In this document: in pieces, positions 44,448 through 55,807 of the stretch | How the letters are laid out: the number at the start of each line of letters is the position of its first letter | Numbering within the stretch: the first letter of the stretch is position 1 | Origin: Sacculina carcini | Taxonomy: Eukaryota; Arthropoda; Thecostraca; Sacculinidae | Length of the DNA stretch: 64,000 bases | Direction: 5' to 3' | Assembly: GCA_916048095.2 (NCBI GenBank) | Contig: OU696583.1 | Location: forward strand, 5,409,322-5,473,321 | Notes under the pieces: model-generated | What the model was told of the DNA's origin: nothing | What the model saw: only the letters and a program-made list of their open reading frames with translations | Databases searched by the model: none | Program-made: the position numbers and the translations under genes

Positions 44448-44489
44448 GCGTCGCCGCCCGGCGCCGCGACCGGTCTCAGCGACGTGATG
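44448..44489 (+). repeat. 42-base exact copy of TAF10 coding sequence
   Basis: Identical to 45016-45057 inside the TAF10 N-terminal coding region, same strand. It joins the 5' end of LINE fragment B to TAF10 upstream DNA. It is too short to be a gene copy; a template switch or repair insertion at the LINE junction is inferred. Confidence 0.9.
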
Positions 44490-44952
44490 CAAATTCATTG
44501 TTTCGTTTCCAGTTTTATTTTTGCTGGGATGGCGTCTTTTTCTGTTGAGGGGTTTGATTCACCTCATTCGTGAATTTGTGTTGCTTGTGTCAATGCAATG
44601 GACGAAATGTCACACATGTTTATCCCATTCGCATCCCTGTTTGTATTGGGGAATAGCTGCTACAATAGTATCTCGCTCATAAAACGAGATGAATTCGAAC
44701 AAGTTCCGATCCAGATGAATGTCGAAAATGGTCTCATGAACCATTCTAAATTATTCGCGTAGCAATTTTGTAGTGTTTTTCACTACATTCCTTGTTCGTT
44801 TTTCTTGAGTGAACTTTCTCAAACGGAATATGGTAAAATCGCAATTAAGTTCATTAGACTTGATAGCGATTAGTCTTGTAATTCGCTGGAAGCTTGCTTT
44901 TGTGCCAGTTTGTTTGTTTCTGCTGTTGATTTAAGCGCTTTGGCGTCAGAAA
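44490..44952 (+). promoter_or_regulatory. TAF10 upstream region / 5' UTR
   Basis: Between the LINE and the TAF10 ATG. No TATA box at a fitting distance was recognised. An in-frame TAA at 44932-44934 supports the start at 44953. The promoter lies here by position only. Confidence 0.35.
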
Positions 44953-45351
44953 ATGTCCCAGCAGCAGCCTGCCCCAGTTCGCTGGCAGACATCGTCGGCC
45001 GGCGCCACCGTCGCTGCGTCGCCGCCCGGCGCCGCGACCGGTCTCAGCGACGTGATGACGCTGCTGGAAGACTACCAGCCCACACTGCCCGACGCCGTCA
45101 CGTGCCACTTTCTCAGCGAGGCTGGACTGGAGACTGACGACCCTCGTCTCGTTAGGCTCATCTCGGCCGCCGCACAAAAGTTTGTCTTCGACGTGGCCAA
45201 CGACGCGCTGCAATTGTACAAAATTCGCCAGTCAAATTTGCCGTCCAAGGCCAAAGTGAAAGACAAGAAACACATGCTCACCATGGAAGACTTGTCGCAA
45301 GCGCTCGCCGAACAAGGCATCCACGTGAAAAAGCCGGCCTATTATGTGTGA
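44953..45351 (+). CDS. TAF10: TAF10, TFIID and SAGA subunit
   Basis: 132 residues in a single exon. The N-terminal ~30 residues are low-complexity (Gln/Ala/Pro), then the TAF10 histone-fold region: LEDYQPTLPDAVTCHFL, DDPRLVRLISAAAQKF, VANDALQLYKIR, a Lys-rich loop (KAKVKDKK), LTMEDLSQALAEQGIHVKK and a PAYYV end. This follows human TAF10 closely, while the long N-terminal tail of the human protein (218 residues) is mostly absent. TAF10 pairs with TAF3 or TAF8 in TFIID and with SPT7-type subunits in SAGA, in the nucleus. ATG 44953 is the first after an in-frame stop. The lack of introns could be ancestral or reflect a retrocopy, but the frame is intact. Confidence 0.93.
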   Translation: MSQQQPAPVRWQTSSAGATVAASPPGAATGLSDVMTLLEDYQPTLPDAVTCHFLSEAGLETDDPRLVRLISAAAQKFVFDVANDALQLYKIRQSNLPSKAKVKDKKHMLTMEDLSQALAEQGIHVKKPAYYV

Positions 45352-46690
45352 TGCGTGTTTTCCGTCTGTTTTACGCGCTACTCGTACATTTGCATGTTTT
45401 GCCTGTCGCTTTCTCTATGCGTCTCAAATATTCTCAACATGGCTATCAACGTGCAGACTAGTGTGTGAAATATCTATAGAGGTGCGTCTAAACACTGTGT
45501 TCATATATTGTTTTTCTTTGTCATCTTATTTTCAATAGCCTGATGTGTTATTCTTCTTGAATTTTTCAACATAACACCGATAAAGTGCGGACAAAAGTAG
45601 ACAGAACACAGGGTTTTATAAAAATGAACGTATTTCGGTAGCACAAGTAGTAACCGTTTAGCGAAATTTGTCAAAGCATTAGAACAGTTGTTGTTTTAAA
45701 CACTTTGCCGTAATTTCTGGTGCCTACAGTTGTTATTTCGTCGCGTTGATTTCGTCGCGTGTCTGCGTTGATTGCTGATTTTCGTCTTATAGTGTTTCTG
45801 TGCTAGACGAGTTGTGACACAGCACGCTCAATCGTCACTGCTAATAATCGTACTACGAGCTGATATTGTGTGCGTGGTCCTCTTCCACATATACACTCTG
45901 ACACACAGTCATGCACATTATTGCTCTTATCTCTCAATTGCATGCCTGATTAAATGTCCTCTTTTATAATCTCCAGTCCAATACACGTGCTACTTACGTT
46001 GTTTGTTAATGGCAATCGGCGTGTTGTGCTCACATTTAGCTCGTTATGTTGTGATGTACAAATTGACAACAGCCAATTGACGGGCGTATCATATTATGAC
46101 AGCATGTAAATTTCATCCCAGGTCACTCAGATGCTGTTCATCAGAATGGTTTAATCGTCATATGCCAATAATTTATTCGACTAAAGGCGCGGTATTTACT
46201 CACTGAATTACTCCCTTCTCGGTGTTGGTGGGCAGGTTGGACTCATGTGGTAATGCAGAGGTGTATGACTTCAAATCTTTTGTTTTGTACACGTTTTGCA
46301 TTGCGTGAGCAGAACTGTCACGTGTTTGCTTGTCTGTGTGTGTTCGTGTTTGTTTTTGTACGCTTTTAAGATCGAATGAGAGCCCGACATGTAAATCCGT
46401 CACTTCTCATGGTTGATATTTTCTATAGCTAAATTTTCTAGCAATACACTTTCTTCTGTCGTTTGATTCTCATTAATTTATTTTCATAGTGCGTATGGGG
46501 CGAGTGAAGTTACTCAAATATCAGTTCGGATTCTAACACGCTCCTACAAGGGAGCAGGGTGAAATAGCTCGGATGAATTTACAACAGACAGACGAGCTTG
46601 TCTCAATCGTAGTGCGTTCATTACATGACGAGTTTCGTGTGTGCGCAGTTGTGCAGTATTCAGTGTGTGATGGTCGTGACTGGGATAACT
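45352..46690. other. Intergenic, no gene seen
   Basis: TAF10 3' flank and unremarkable DNA; no obvious poly(A) signal was picked out. Confidence 0.4.
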
Positions 46691-46760
46691 TGTGTGACGG
46701 CCGCACCTGCCGTGTGCCAGCCGGGACCGTGTGAGGCTTTGCCTCTAAGAATGTTCACTG
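46690..46760 (-). repeat. Dispersed repeat, also at 52195-52250
   Basis: CCTGCCGTGTGCCAGCCGGG followed by a GTGAGGCTTTGC stretch recurs in inverted orientation at 52195-52245. Family unknown. Confidence 0.5.
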
Positions 46761-47064
46761 ACAGCCTTAACCTTGAATAATGCTATTTTATATTTGTTTC
46801 AGCTGTTCTAGACTTTTGTTGTGGTGTGTTGATTTTCAACGCGAAATTGATGTGTTTTAGTGCTGCTAAAACCAATATTCAATCCGAGCGGTTGCAAATC
46901 GAAGCGGTGAATTCGAACAACGATATGAATGTCATCCTTGGGGTGAGACGTATCACTCAATCTTTGTTCATCATTTGACTGTCATTATGCGGTGCATCGA
47001 CGTCTTTCGCTCTGGTTTCAAAGCTCAACTTTTTCACTCCAACCATCATATCTCATCATCACGT

Positions 47065-47280
47065 CAGTGGTCCGTAACCTGTGGAAAATTGCCCACTGGT
47101 GGCGAATGGAGGCGTAGCCAAGTGATGTCGGCAGAAGGACGAATTTGTGTTTTATCAATCTGAACTCGTCTATTTTTGTTTCTAGTGACTTCTTCAAATT
47201 TCATCTGGTGGAACAGCTGAATGTATAGCATTTTCTTATAAGAACGTGGGGAATCAGGAAATTAAGATCACGGATCACTG
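47065..47280 (+). mobile_element. hAT-like MITE
   Basis: Ends CAGTGGTCCGTAACCTGTGG and, inverted, CAGTGATCCGTGATC. The CAGTGGT...AACC form is common to hAT-derived MITEs. The internal TATCAATCTGAA and TTTTTGTTTCTAGTGACTT parts match the copy at 60636. Target duplication is unclear (ACGT shared). Confidence 0.55.
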
Positions 47281-47284
47281 GTCT

Positions 47285-48550
47285 ACGTGATTCAATGCCA
47301 TTTTCTCATATCGGTTTTACCGGAGTGGTTTTTCTATTGATATTTCTTTTCAAGTGGGTCTGTTGGCGACAGGCAGTATCGACACAGCGCATTGTGAATT
47401 GTTTAACATTGATGCTCGCGTTGCTTGATTTAGAAAAGGTTTCGAGTAGATATATAATCGAGTGTGGTTTAGACTATAATGCCACAGGTAAAAATGGCAC
47501 GGGTAAAATGGCAAGTAGGCAAATTACCTAACCTAACCTTATCTAGCCTAACCTAACCATTTTTACCGTGATATTTTGACCTGTGCCGTTTTTACCGTTC
47601 CCCATCTAGTGTTATCTTGCGATGTCGTGCCTGCTCGCACTCTGCCTGCACCTCCTACGTAAATCTGCAGACGTTAACTATAGTGCACCTGTTATTTATT
47701 CACTATAATATATTCATTTGTTTGCGTGTATGCGTGTGTATGCATGTGTCGTGTGTGTGTGTGTGCATATGTGTGTGCATGGGCGTGTATGCTTGTTTGT
47801 CTGTACGTGTTGCAATGCTTGCTATACACCATTAATGGTGCTCAAGTTGAGCATTGCTGCTTTGTACGCGTGCGTTGATGGAAGCAAGATTTGAGCAATA
47901 CAAGTTTCGTTCGTTGTTATTGAATTTTGTTTGTGACTAATCATCCTGTCGATGATAGGGTCCATTGTTTGATGATTGATCAATTGTTATGGCTGCATCT
48001 CTTGGCTTCTAGTAATTTTTCAACATACTTGGCGCTAATTTGGCATTGTTATTGCCAATTTGTCCATTTCATAGTGACATTCAAGTTTCATCGTCAGTGC
48101 GCCGATAAATTTGGGGGAATTTATTAGCAATGGACTTTGTCAACCCCAAGAGATTTTGTGGGTGAGTGTGTGTGTGTGTCTGTGCATACGTTGGCGCGTG
48201 TATGTCTCAGAGACGTAGCGATCTATGGACGAACGTAGGCACAAAGGGGGCAGGAAATTTCTATGGAATTCAAGGAGGGAAAATTATTGTGGCTTAAGAT
48301 AGAAACTTGTGACATATAGACGAAATAGTAACTACAATCAATTGGCGCGTATGGCCCAAAATGCAACCACCAAGGAAACCGAAACATTCAACAAGAAGTG
48401 CAGCAATGGTCCAACTCACAAATGCAATCGTCAGACTCCCAGTAGTGCCACCAGAGTCCCGGTAGTGTAGCTAATTTGAGCCAACGTCTCACTATTCCGG
48501 TCAGGACCAGTCAGTTCATTGACAACTAGCGGTTAACGCTTATTTTCCCC
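47285..48550. other. Intergenic, TTAGG-like run and GT-rich DNA
   Basis: ACCTAACCTAACCTTATC and GCCTAACCTAACC (47526-47560) are telomere-like words inside a region with partial inverted symmetry (AAAAATGGCAC-type and mirror). GTGT-rich tracts lie at 47725-47800 and 48160-48210. No gene. Confidence 0.4.
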
Positions 48551-48790
48551 CATGGCGACGCCGCTGTTATGTGTGTATGTCTGTGTGTATGTGTGTGTCA
48601 AGTTCGTTGCACCGCTGCCTCGTCGGTGTCGATGCTGGCACGCGTCGATTTCAATGTGGCTCAACGTTATTTCTGTTGAACAACCAACTGTGTGTGCGTG
48701 TGTGTGTGTGTCTGTGTGGGTGCGTGTGCGTGCATCACCATGTGGTGCGCTGGTAGTGGCAGTGAGGTGACCGACACTGGTGCGGGTGCA

Positions 48791-49022
48791 ATGAGTGCGG
48801 CGCGGCTGGTGGTGCGCGCGCTGTTCGACTACCGCGCCGCCAACAATGACGAGCTGAACCTGCGGCCGGGCGACGTGATCACCGTCACACAGAAGGACGA
48901 CGATGGCGGGTGGTGGGAGGGCACCCTGCGGGGGGTCACCGGCTGGTTCCCGGCCAACTATGTACAACAGCAACAACAGTCAGCTGTGACGGCGACGATG
49001 TCGGCGCAACAAACCGCCTCCG
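48791..49022 (+). CDS. ARHGEF7: PIX exon 1: SH3 domain
   Basis: [20 protein letters not shown] begins the protein, followed by the [20 protein letters not shown] and [18 protein letters not shown] signature, as in PIX SH3 domains that bind PAK. The Gln-rich end (QQQQQ) is non-domain linker. The frame is open upstream to 48692, so an earlier Met at 48740 is possible. Donor GTCAGC, phase 1. Confidence 0.9.
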
Positions 49023-49742
49023 GTCAGCCACTCACTCACACACACACACACACTCTCTCTCTCTCTCTCTCACACGGGACTGTCCGATGTTTATGTAGTA
49101 GTTATTCAGCTGATCGGCATCTAACTTAATAATGGTATTGTTTCTGTGTCGACCTATCATTTGCTTACATTGTCTCCATAACATAAACGTGTTTTGTTTA
49201 ATATTCACCGGGTAGCAAGATGAAGTTGTGCAAGATGAAGTGTTGGTTCATTAAGAAGTGAGCAATTAGAGAAAAATGATTACATACCACTGGTGTAGAC
49301 TTTCGTTGTTTTTTCCGTAAGTTTTATATGGTCATTACTAGTAATTTCAATCACTAAGTTGATTTATAATATTCAAACTTGAGCCAAGTGCGTTTCTATG
49401 CGGTGACAGCGTGGAGACTGGATGTATATGAAAATGACTTTTGCTGATGAAATTAGCAACGGCAAGTTATATCGCCTTTCAACTGTGTGCCGCTGTGTTT
49501 GACAACTTTTCCTCGCTCTCGATTTTCTCATTTGTCGATTTTCAGCGTGCGTGTTGTGGTTCATATCTGGTTTCTCTCGTGGTTCACCACCTGCTGTCGT
49601 TATGCAGGCAATCACAGTTTCCCGCACGACAATGCACCTTTGCCTCTGTTTGTGTGTCCGGCTGCTAATGTGCATGATCGTGTCACCTTTCTCTCAGGGG
49701 AAAATTTCATACACTCACGTGTTGTTCTTGAGTCACAGTTGT

Positions 49743-49786
<44 letters not shown>

Positions 49787-52704
49787 ATATGTATGTTGTG
49801 TCGGGTTCTTGACATTGCTCGTCGGTCACACAAAGATACACACACACTGGCGTTTGTATGTGTGTGTGTGCGCTTGCATATTGAACGAGCTCTCATTCTC
49901 AGGTCATGTGTTGGTTTGAGCGTCGTATGCTCTGTCGTACGCTCTGTCGTTTACTCTGTCGTACGCTCTGTCGTACGCTCTGTCGTATGTTCTGCCGTTT
50001 ACTCTGTCGTACGCTCTGTCGTATGTTCTGTCGTATGATCTGTCGTATGTTATGTCGTATGATCTGTCGTACGCTCTGTCGTATGTTCTGTCGTATGTTC
50101 TATCGTGTACTCTGTCGTACGCTCTGTCGTATGTTCTGTCGTATGCTATATGAAATTGCACTTCAGCTGCTGATGAACACGCCACCGGCAATCACCTTCA
50201 GATGGAACATTTTTGTTGAACAAGATCAAGGGCTGACCGTGGGTCCGAGTATGGTTTCGTGTGTGTGTGTGCGTGTGTGTGTGTGCGTGTGTGTGTGTCG
50301 TATGTAGGTGTAGTTGTTTGGTTATATTTAATCAGCAACGATGCATATATAATCCAGGCTTTCACTTGGCGGTCAAACGGCGGGTCCATAAATGTTGTTT
50401 GAATTGTTTGCATTCTCCTCTCTTTGGATTGACCTTTGTACTCCCTCCCTTCCTTTTTGTCCGCTGATGCCCGGCTGCTAATTCAGCGAATATTCAGCAA
50501 GTCTTTGATAATCTCTCTATATGTGCATCGCTTAATTTCCAAATTACAAAGACATTGAGGAGTAATTTGGTTGTGACCTTGCCAAAGGACAGTCCGTATG
50601 TATGTGTGCGTGCGTCTGTGTATGTGTGTATATATATATTCGTATTTTCTCCTCGAAAGTTTCCCGTAAATAATTTTCATACTTAAGTATTTTGTCTAAT
50701 TATATCTTATGTTACCATCTTAATATTTCTGATCTTTTATTATATTGTATATTTCTCATCATATTTTCAGTGTCGTAACTCCTCATTTTTGGCTGCCACG
50801 CTGTCATTGTACGTTGGCGTATGCTTGTAGACGCGGCGGTTGACGGCGGTTCTGAAGATGCGTGTCGCACGGAGCAGCGTCTTGTGTATCGCTGTGTCGT
50901 TCTGCAGGACATCATTGACTCAGAGCACGCGCACATTGCGCTGTTGCGCTCGCTCACCGCAGACTTTCTGTGTCCGCTGGAGCACGCCGATATGTGAGTG
51001 ATTATGATGGTGATGTTCAGTGGAGTTCAGGGGACTTTCTCTCATATCCATTGTCGCTTGTCATCATGTAGTTTAGCGCTCGTCAAGTGTCGAGTGGCAG
51101 CTTATTTTTTATCTGTGTGCAGTTTTCCAGTATAGAAGGTATACAATGTATAGTTCTATATAATGTCTTGTCAGTTCTAACTATGTGCATTTATATTGCC
51201 TGTGAGCGCTTGGTGCTGATTGTTTCGTGTAAAAACGCCCGATTTGCCCATCCACGGATAAGAAATATTATTAGTATTTCTCCTATAAGCAGGTTTGAAC
51301 CGAGGACCTCTTGCACTCAACTAGATCCTTGACACGTTGTTACACTTCATGCTAACGATGAACATCTAACTCTATGATTTCGCTGATCAATTTATTTTTC
51401 AATTCACCTTGTTGGTGTGTCAGCTTGTCTGCCAGTGAACATGTGCAGATGGTGAGTAACATTGATGACGTCATCTCACAACACGACACTCTGCTAGCTG
51501 ACCTCAAACAACAACAACAACAAGAGGGTGAGGGTGAAGGCGCGTGTCAGCGTGTGGGAGGTGTGTTTTTATCGCACGCGCGCAACACACGACACGTACA
51601 TCTTGTCTATTGCGAGTCGCATCCACGTGCTGTCACACTGCTGGAGAAGCACAGGTTCGAATCTCATCAGCGGCTTATTCATCCAATTTTTAATGCATTT
51701 TCGGCCAAGTATGGGCTTTTTCCTAAACTGTTTTGTATATTTCAAGTTTTTTCCGTGTGTGTTTGTGTGTAGTTTGCTATCAATACTTGTGAGTATATTG
51801 TCGAATTGATTACTATTTAAATGGAGATATTGATACTGACCATGGATTGTCAAGAATAACTCGAACAGAATGAAAAAACATTACCTGCCTCAATGAAAAT
51901 AAATCATTCCATTAAATATCTGTATTTAAATGAATTAATTAAGCATATTGTTCTTCATGAAAGTACAATATACCATATAATGATTGAAATAGAAACGATA
52001 TCGGAAATATTGTATGTGGTTGTGTGTGTGTGTGTGTGTGTGTTCTCACACTCTTATATAAATTTATAAACTTACGCATTTGAACACAGCAATGGAAAGG
52101 TGTGTGTGTGTGTGTGTGTGTTCTCACACTCCTATATAAATTTATAAATTTACGCATTTGAACACAGCAATGGAAAGGCTAATGTTCGCGTGAATTTATG
52201 CATGGGCAAAGCCTCACAGCCCCGGCTGGCACACCGCAGGTCCGGACACTCACACTCTTATTCTCCGTAAGCCCTCGTACTTATTTGAACTTCTATCCTT
52301 CAAGAAATCTACTCGTACACTTAGGTCAACTGATGATTCTAGTCTCTTAGTGGAACCTGCTTTTCCTTCTAAACATACTCACTATAATCGTTGTCTCTCT
52401 ATCTTAGGACCCCGTATTTACAATAAGCTCTCCCCAACACTACGTTCTATCACTTCTATCCCTGTTTTCAAAAAACACTAAGAAATTTTTCATGGTGAAA
52501 TCGTATTATACTCTAGAGAACATTGTCTATATTAGTGATGATTATAAGGTGTAAATTATCCCTCTTCTTTCTTTACCTTTCACTTTCTGGGTGTGTGTGG
52601 GGCTATATGTGTGTGTCTGCTGTGGGTGTGTGTGTGTTTGTGTGTGTGTTCGTTTGTGTGTGCGCGTGTGTGCAGCGCCCTAGAGACCCTCTAGATGTAG
52701 GGCG

Positions 52705-52762
<58 letters not shown>

Positions 52763-52951
52763 GTGTGTGTGTGTGTGTATTTGTGTGTGTGTGTATTTGT
52801 GTGTGTGTGTGTGTGAATAGGGACTCACTGACGACCTTCATCAAGTCACGTGCCGACACTGAGTCACGTGGTCGCCACGTGGCAGTGACAGATGTCATGT
52901 CATTCACGTCGGCTCTGAGCGCCGTGTTCCGTAGACTCGACAAATATCCGG

Positions 52952-53007
<56 letters not shown>

Positions 53008-55766
53008 CACACACAACTAATGCAATTTGAAAATGTAGCGAAATATTTCCTGTTGAAAGTACTTTACCGGTCGCTCTTTTAATCAACCTGCTCAATTGAA
53101 ATGTTTCCACATTATATGCACTGTGAAAGAATCATGAGAAGCAGTGGTGATTTGATAGTACCAACATTCACAACACCACTTTTCACAAAAATAGTATTTT
53201 GTAACGTGGTCCACAAACATGGAATAAATTACCTGAAAATATCAAAAGTTTAACAAACATAGACTCATTGGCCCAATTTCCCAAAAAGAAAAAAAAACTT
53301 TCTTAATACATATTAGCTTGATGCTAGTGGTGTTTATGAGAGGATAATGATACTGTGTGATGGTACTGATACTGTGTGTGGCACTGCTACTGTATACACT
53401 TTTTGTCACTTACAACCAGGGCTCGTTTGGTTTAATCCATTTGGTTTAAACCATGGTTCAAACCAAGTGGTTTTTATATAAAAAAGCATGTTTGTTTGAA
53501 AATTGTTTTTGACAGAAATTATTTTTCTCATATAGGAATGATCAAATATTCTCAGAATTAGTAAATAAGTTCATTAATACAGTTTTAAACCTTCTTAAAT
53601 ATTACTTTTTGGTGTGATTTTAGGGGCTTGCACGATATGGGAAACATTTTTATTTACATTTGTGGTTTTTGCTGGGGAAGCATTGTAGTTGGTATTTATG
53701 AGAAATCCTAAATTTGCACGACAAAACATTTGAGTTTCTGTGAAAAACACTATTTTTAGAAACCTCTGAGTTAAAAATAAACTGTGTTTACTCTGAAAAC
53801 AAACATGAATCAACTTCCATGGACAAAACGATTTTTAGTCACTAGGTTTTCATAAATAAGGCCACTGGGTATTTTGATTTGGACTTTGCAAACATATGTG
53901 GGTGTTTAAAATCGACTGCTTTCGCAATTGGAAGCGGTTTAAAACTTCCGATGCCTATACAGGGTGTCTTAAAAAAATGTACTCACTCTTAGAATGACGA
54001 AAAACCTTTATTTATGAACATAGAGCGAAATGAAATAGCTTCAAATACATGAGACAAATGTAATTGAAAAATTCGCATGATGAAGCGTCTGTATTGGAAA
54101 TGCTACATTCCAAGGCTGTGTCATGCTCTCAACGAAGACGATCCTGACCGGAGAGTCGAATTTTGTGCCTGTTACCTGGCAAAATGTGCAGATGATGTCG
54201 CGTTTGCACACAAACTTGTGTGGAGCGATGAAGCAACCTTCAAATTAAATGGTACCATTATTCGCCATAATTGTACGTACTGTCCTGCAAATCCTCACGT
54301 AACAATTGAACACCATGTAAACTTACCAGGAGTAACAGTGTGGTGCGGGATATCCGCATTGGGCATCATAGGACCTTTCTTTTTCAACGAAATTGTCAAT
54401 AGTGAGAGCTACCTCAACTTGCTTCAGGAATTTGTTGGTCCGCAAATTACAGATATGTTTGGTGATGACGGCGATATTTACTTTCAGCAAGATGGGGCAC
54501 CTCCCCACTACCATCGCGATGTACGAGCTTACCTCGATGCAGTGTTTCCTGACAAATGGATTGGACGAAGAGGCCCCAATGAATATCCTGCGCGTTCCCC
54601 AGATCTCACACCCATGGACTTTTTTGTGGGGATACTTAACAAAGTTTATGGCAACAAACCAAGGACAATTGATGCATTAAAATAGGAAATTGAAAGACAC
54701 TGTCGTGATATTCTTGATTACATGTTTCGCGACGTTTGCGAATTCTTTGGTGCGCGTTATCAGCTTTGTCTGGACAATAATGTTCATCAGTCTGAACATT
54801 TGCGAATATGATTCTTCAATTACACCTGTCTCATGTATTCGATGCTATTTCATTTCACTCTATGTTCATAAATATAACTTTTCGTCATTCTATGAGTGAG
54901 TACATTTTTTGAGACACCCTGTATAAGCTACAGGGTGAAATTCAAGATCATGTGTGTACATTTTTATGATTTTCTTCTTTTTTTTAATATTGACTAAACT
55001 CTTGGTAAGTGGTACTAAAATATGTTTATCTATATACTAAATAGCATGGTACAATCCTTTTTTGTGTGTGCAAAGTGTAAAAAAACAAAAAAAACGATGT
55101 TTTTTGTTTTATCTAAAAAAACATGTTTTTTGTTTTTTTTGAAAAACCCCGGTTTTTTTCAAACCCTGCTTACAAGTACTGTTGTTTATTCCGGCCACGC
55201 ACACTTACTACTACAACTTACAACTTACTACTAACTACGGCTACGGATAATATGCGTACGGCTACGGATATCTTAATTATCCGTAGCCGTAGTTATTATT
55301 GTATTAATTATAATGAATACAACTACTACTTACTACGGCTATGGATATTTACTACGACTGGGCTGCCTTGATACTTACTGATACTGTTCACTGCTAATGA
55401 CACTGTCCTATGATACTGATACTTGATGCTGTCACTGACGACAGTCAATGTTGTGTTATGATGTGTGTAAATATATGTCCGTCAAAGAGCTGAACTCGAT
55501 GGACATTTCTTTGCCATGTTAGTTCTCATGATTATCTATTGCTTCGTGTTTAATTGTTATTTTTGGCAAAAATATTCTAAACTAACAAGCACATACACAC
55601 ACATACAAACACACGCTCAAACAGATTTGCGTGATGCACAACGTGGTTTTATATGATCTCTCGTCAAGCTTCAGATGGTCATGGAGGCATTGATGTATGT
55701 GTATGTTTGTATGTGTGTAAGCTGCTTTATCTTTCTCTCGCCATTGGTCATTTCCCTCTCTCTTGT

Positions 55767-55807
<41 letters not shown>

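Larger units (their letters stand above)
53417..55168. mobile_element. hAT-like non-autonomous element carrying a mariner
   Basis: Ends CAGGGCTCGTTTGG and, inverted, CAGGGTTTGAAAAAAACC. The flanking 8-mers CTTACAAC (53409-53416) and CTTACAAG (55169-55176) agree in seven of eight bases, the hAT duplication length. GGTTTAAACC-like words lie near the left end. No hAT transposase. A DD41D mariner (53960-54921) is nested inside. Located in PIX intron 4. Confidence 0.7.

Noticed and set aside
44448-44489. A second, partial TAF10 gene
   Set aside because: Only 42 bases match and the flanks are LINE and unrelated DNA.
49904-50307. Repeat protein frames (CRTLCR / YDRAYD)
   Set aside because: They arise from the 12-base minisatellite and are open on both strands.
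50771-50830. An earlier acceptor (TATTTTCAG) for PIX exon 2
   Set aside because: Using it brings an in-frame stop before the RhoGEF codons; the acceptor at 50830 keeps phase with exon 1.
51280-51345. A tRNA gene on the - strand
   Set aside because: Only a B-box-like part is present; no acceptor stem pairing or clear A box was found, so it is listed as a SINE remnant.
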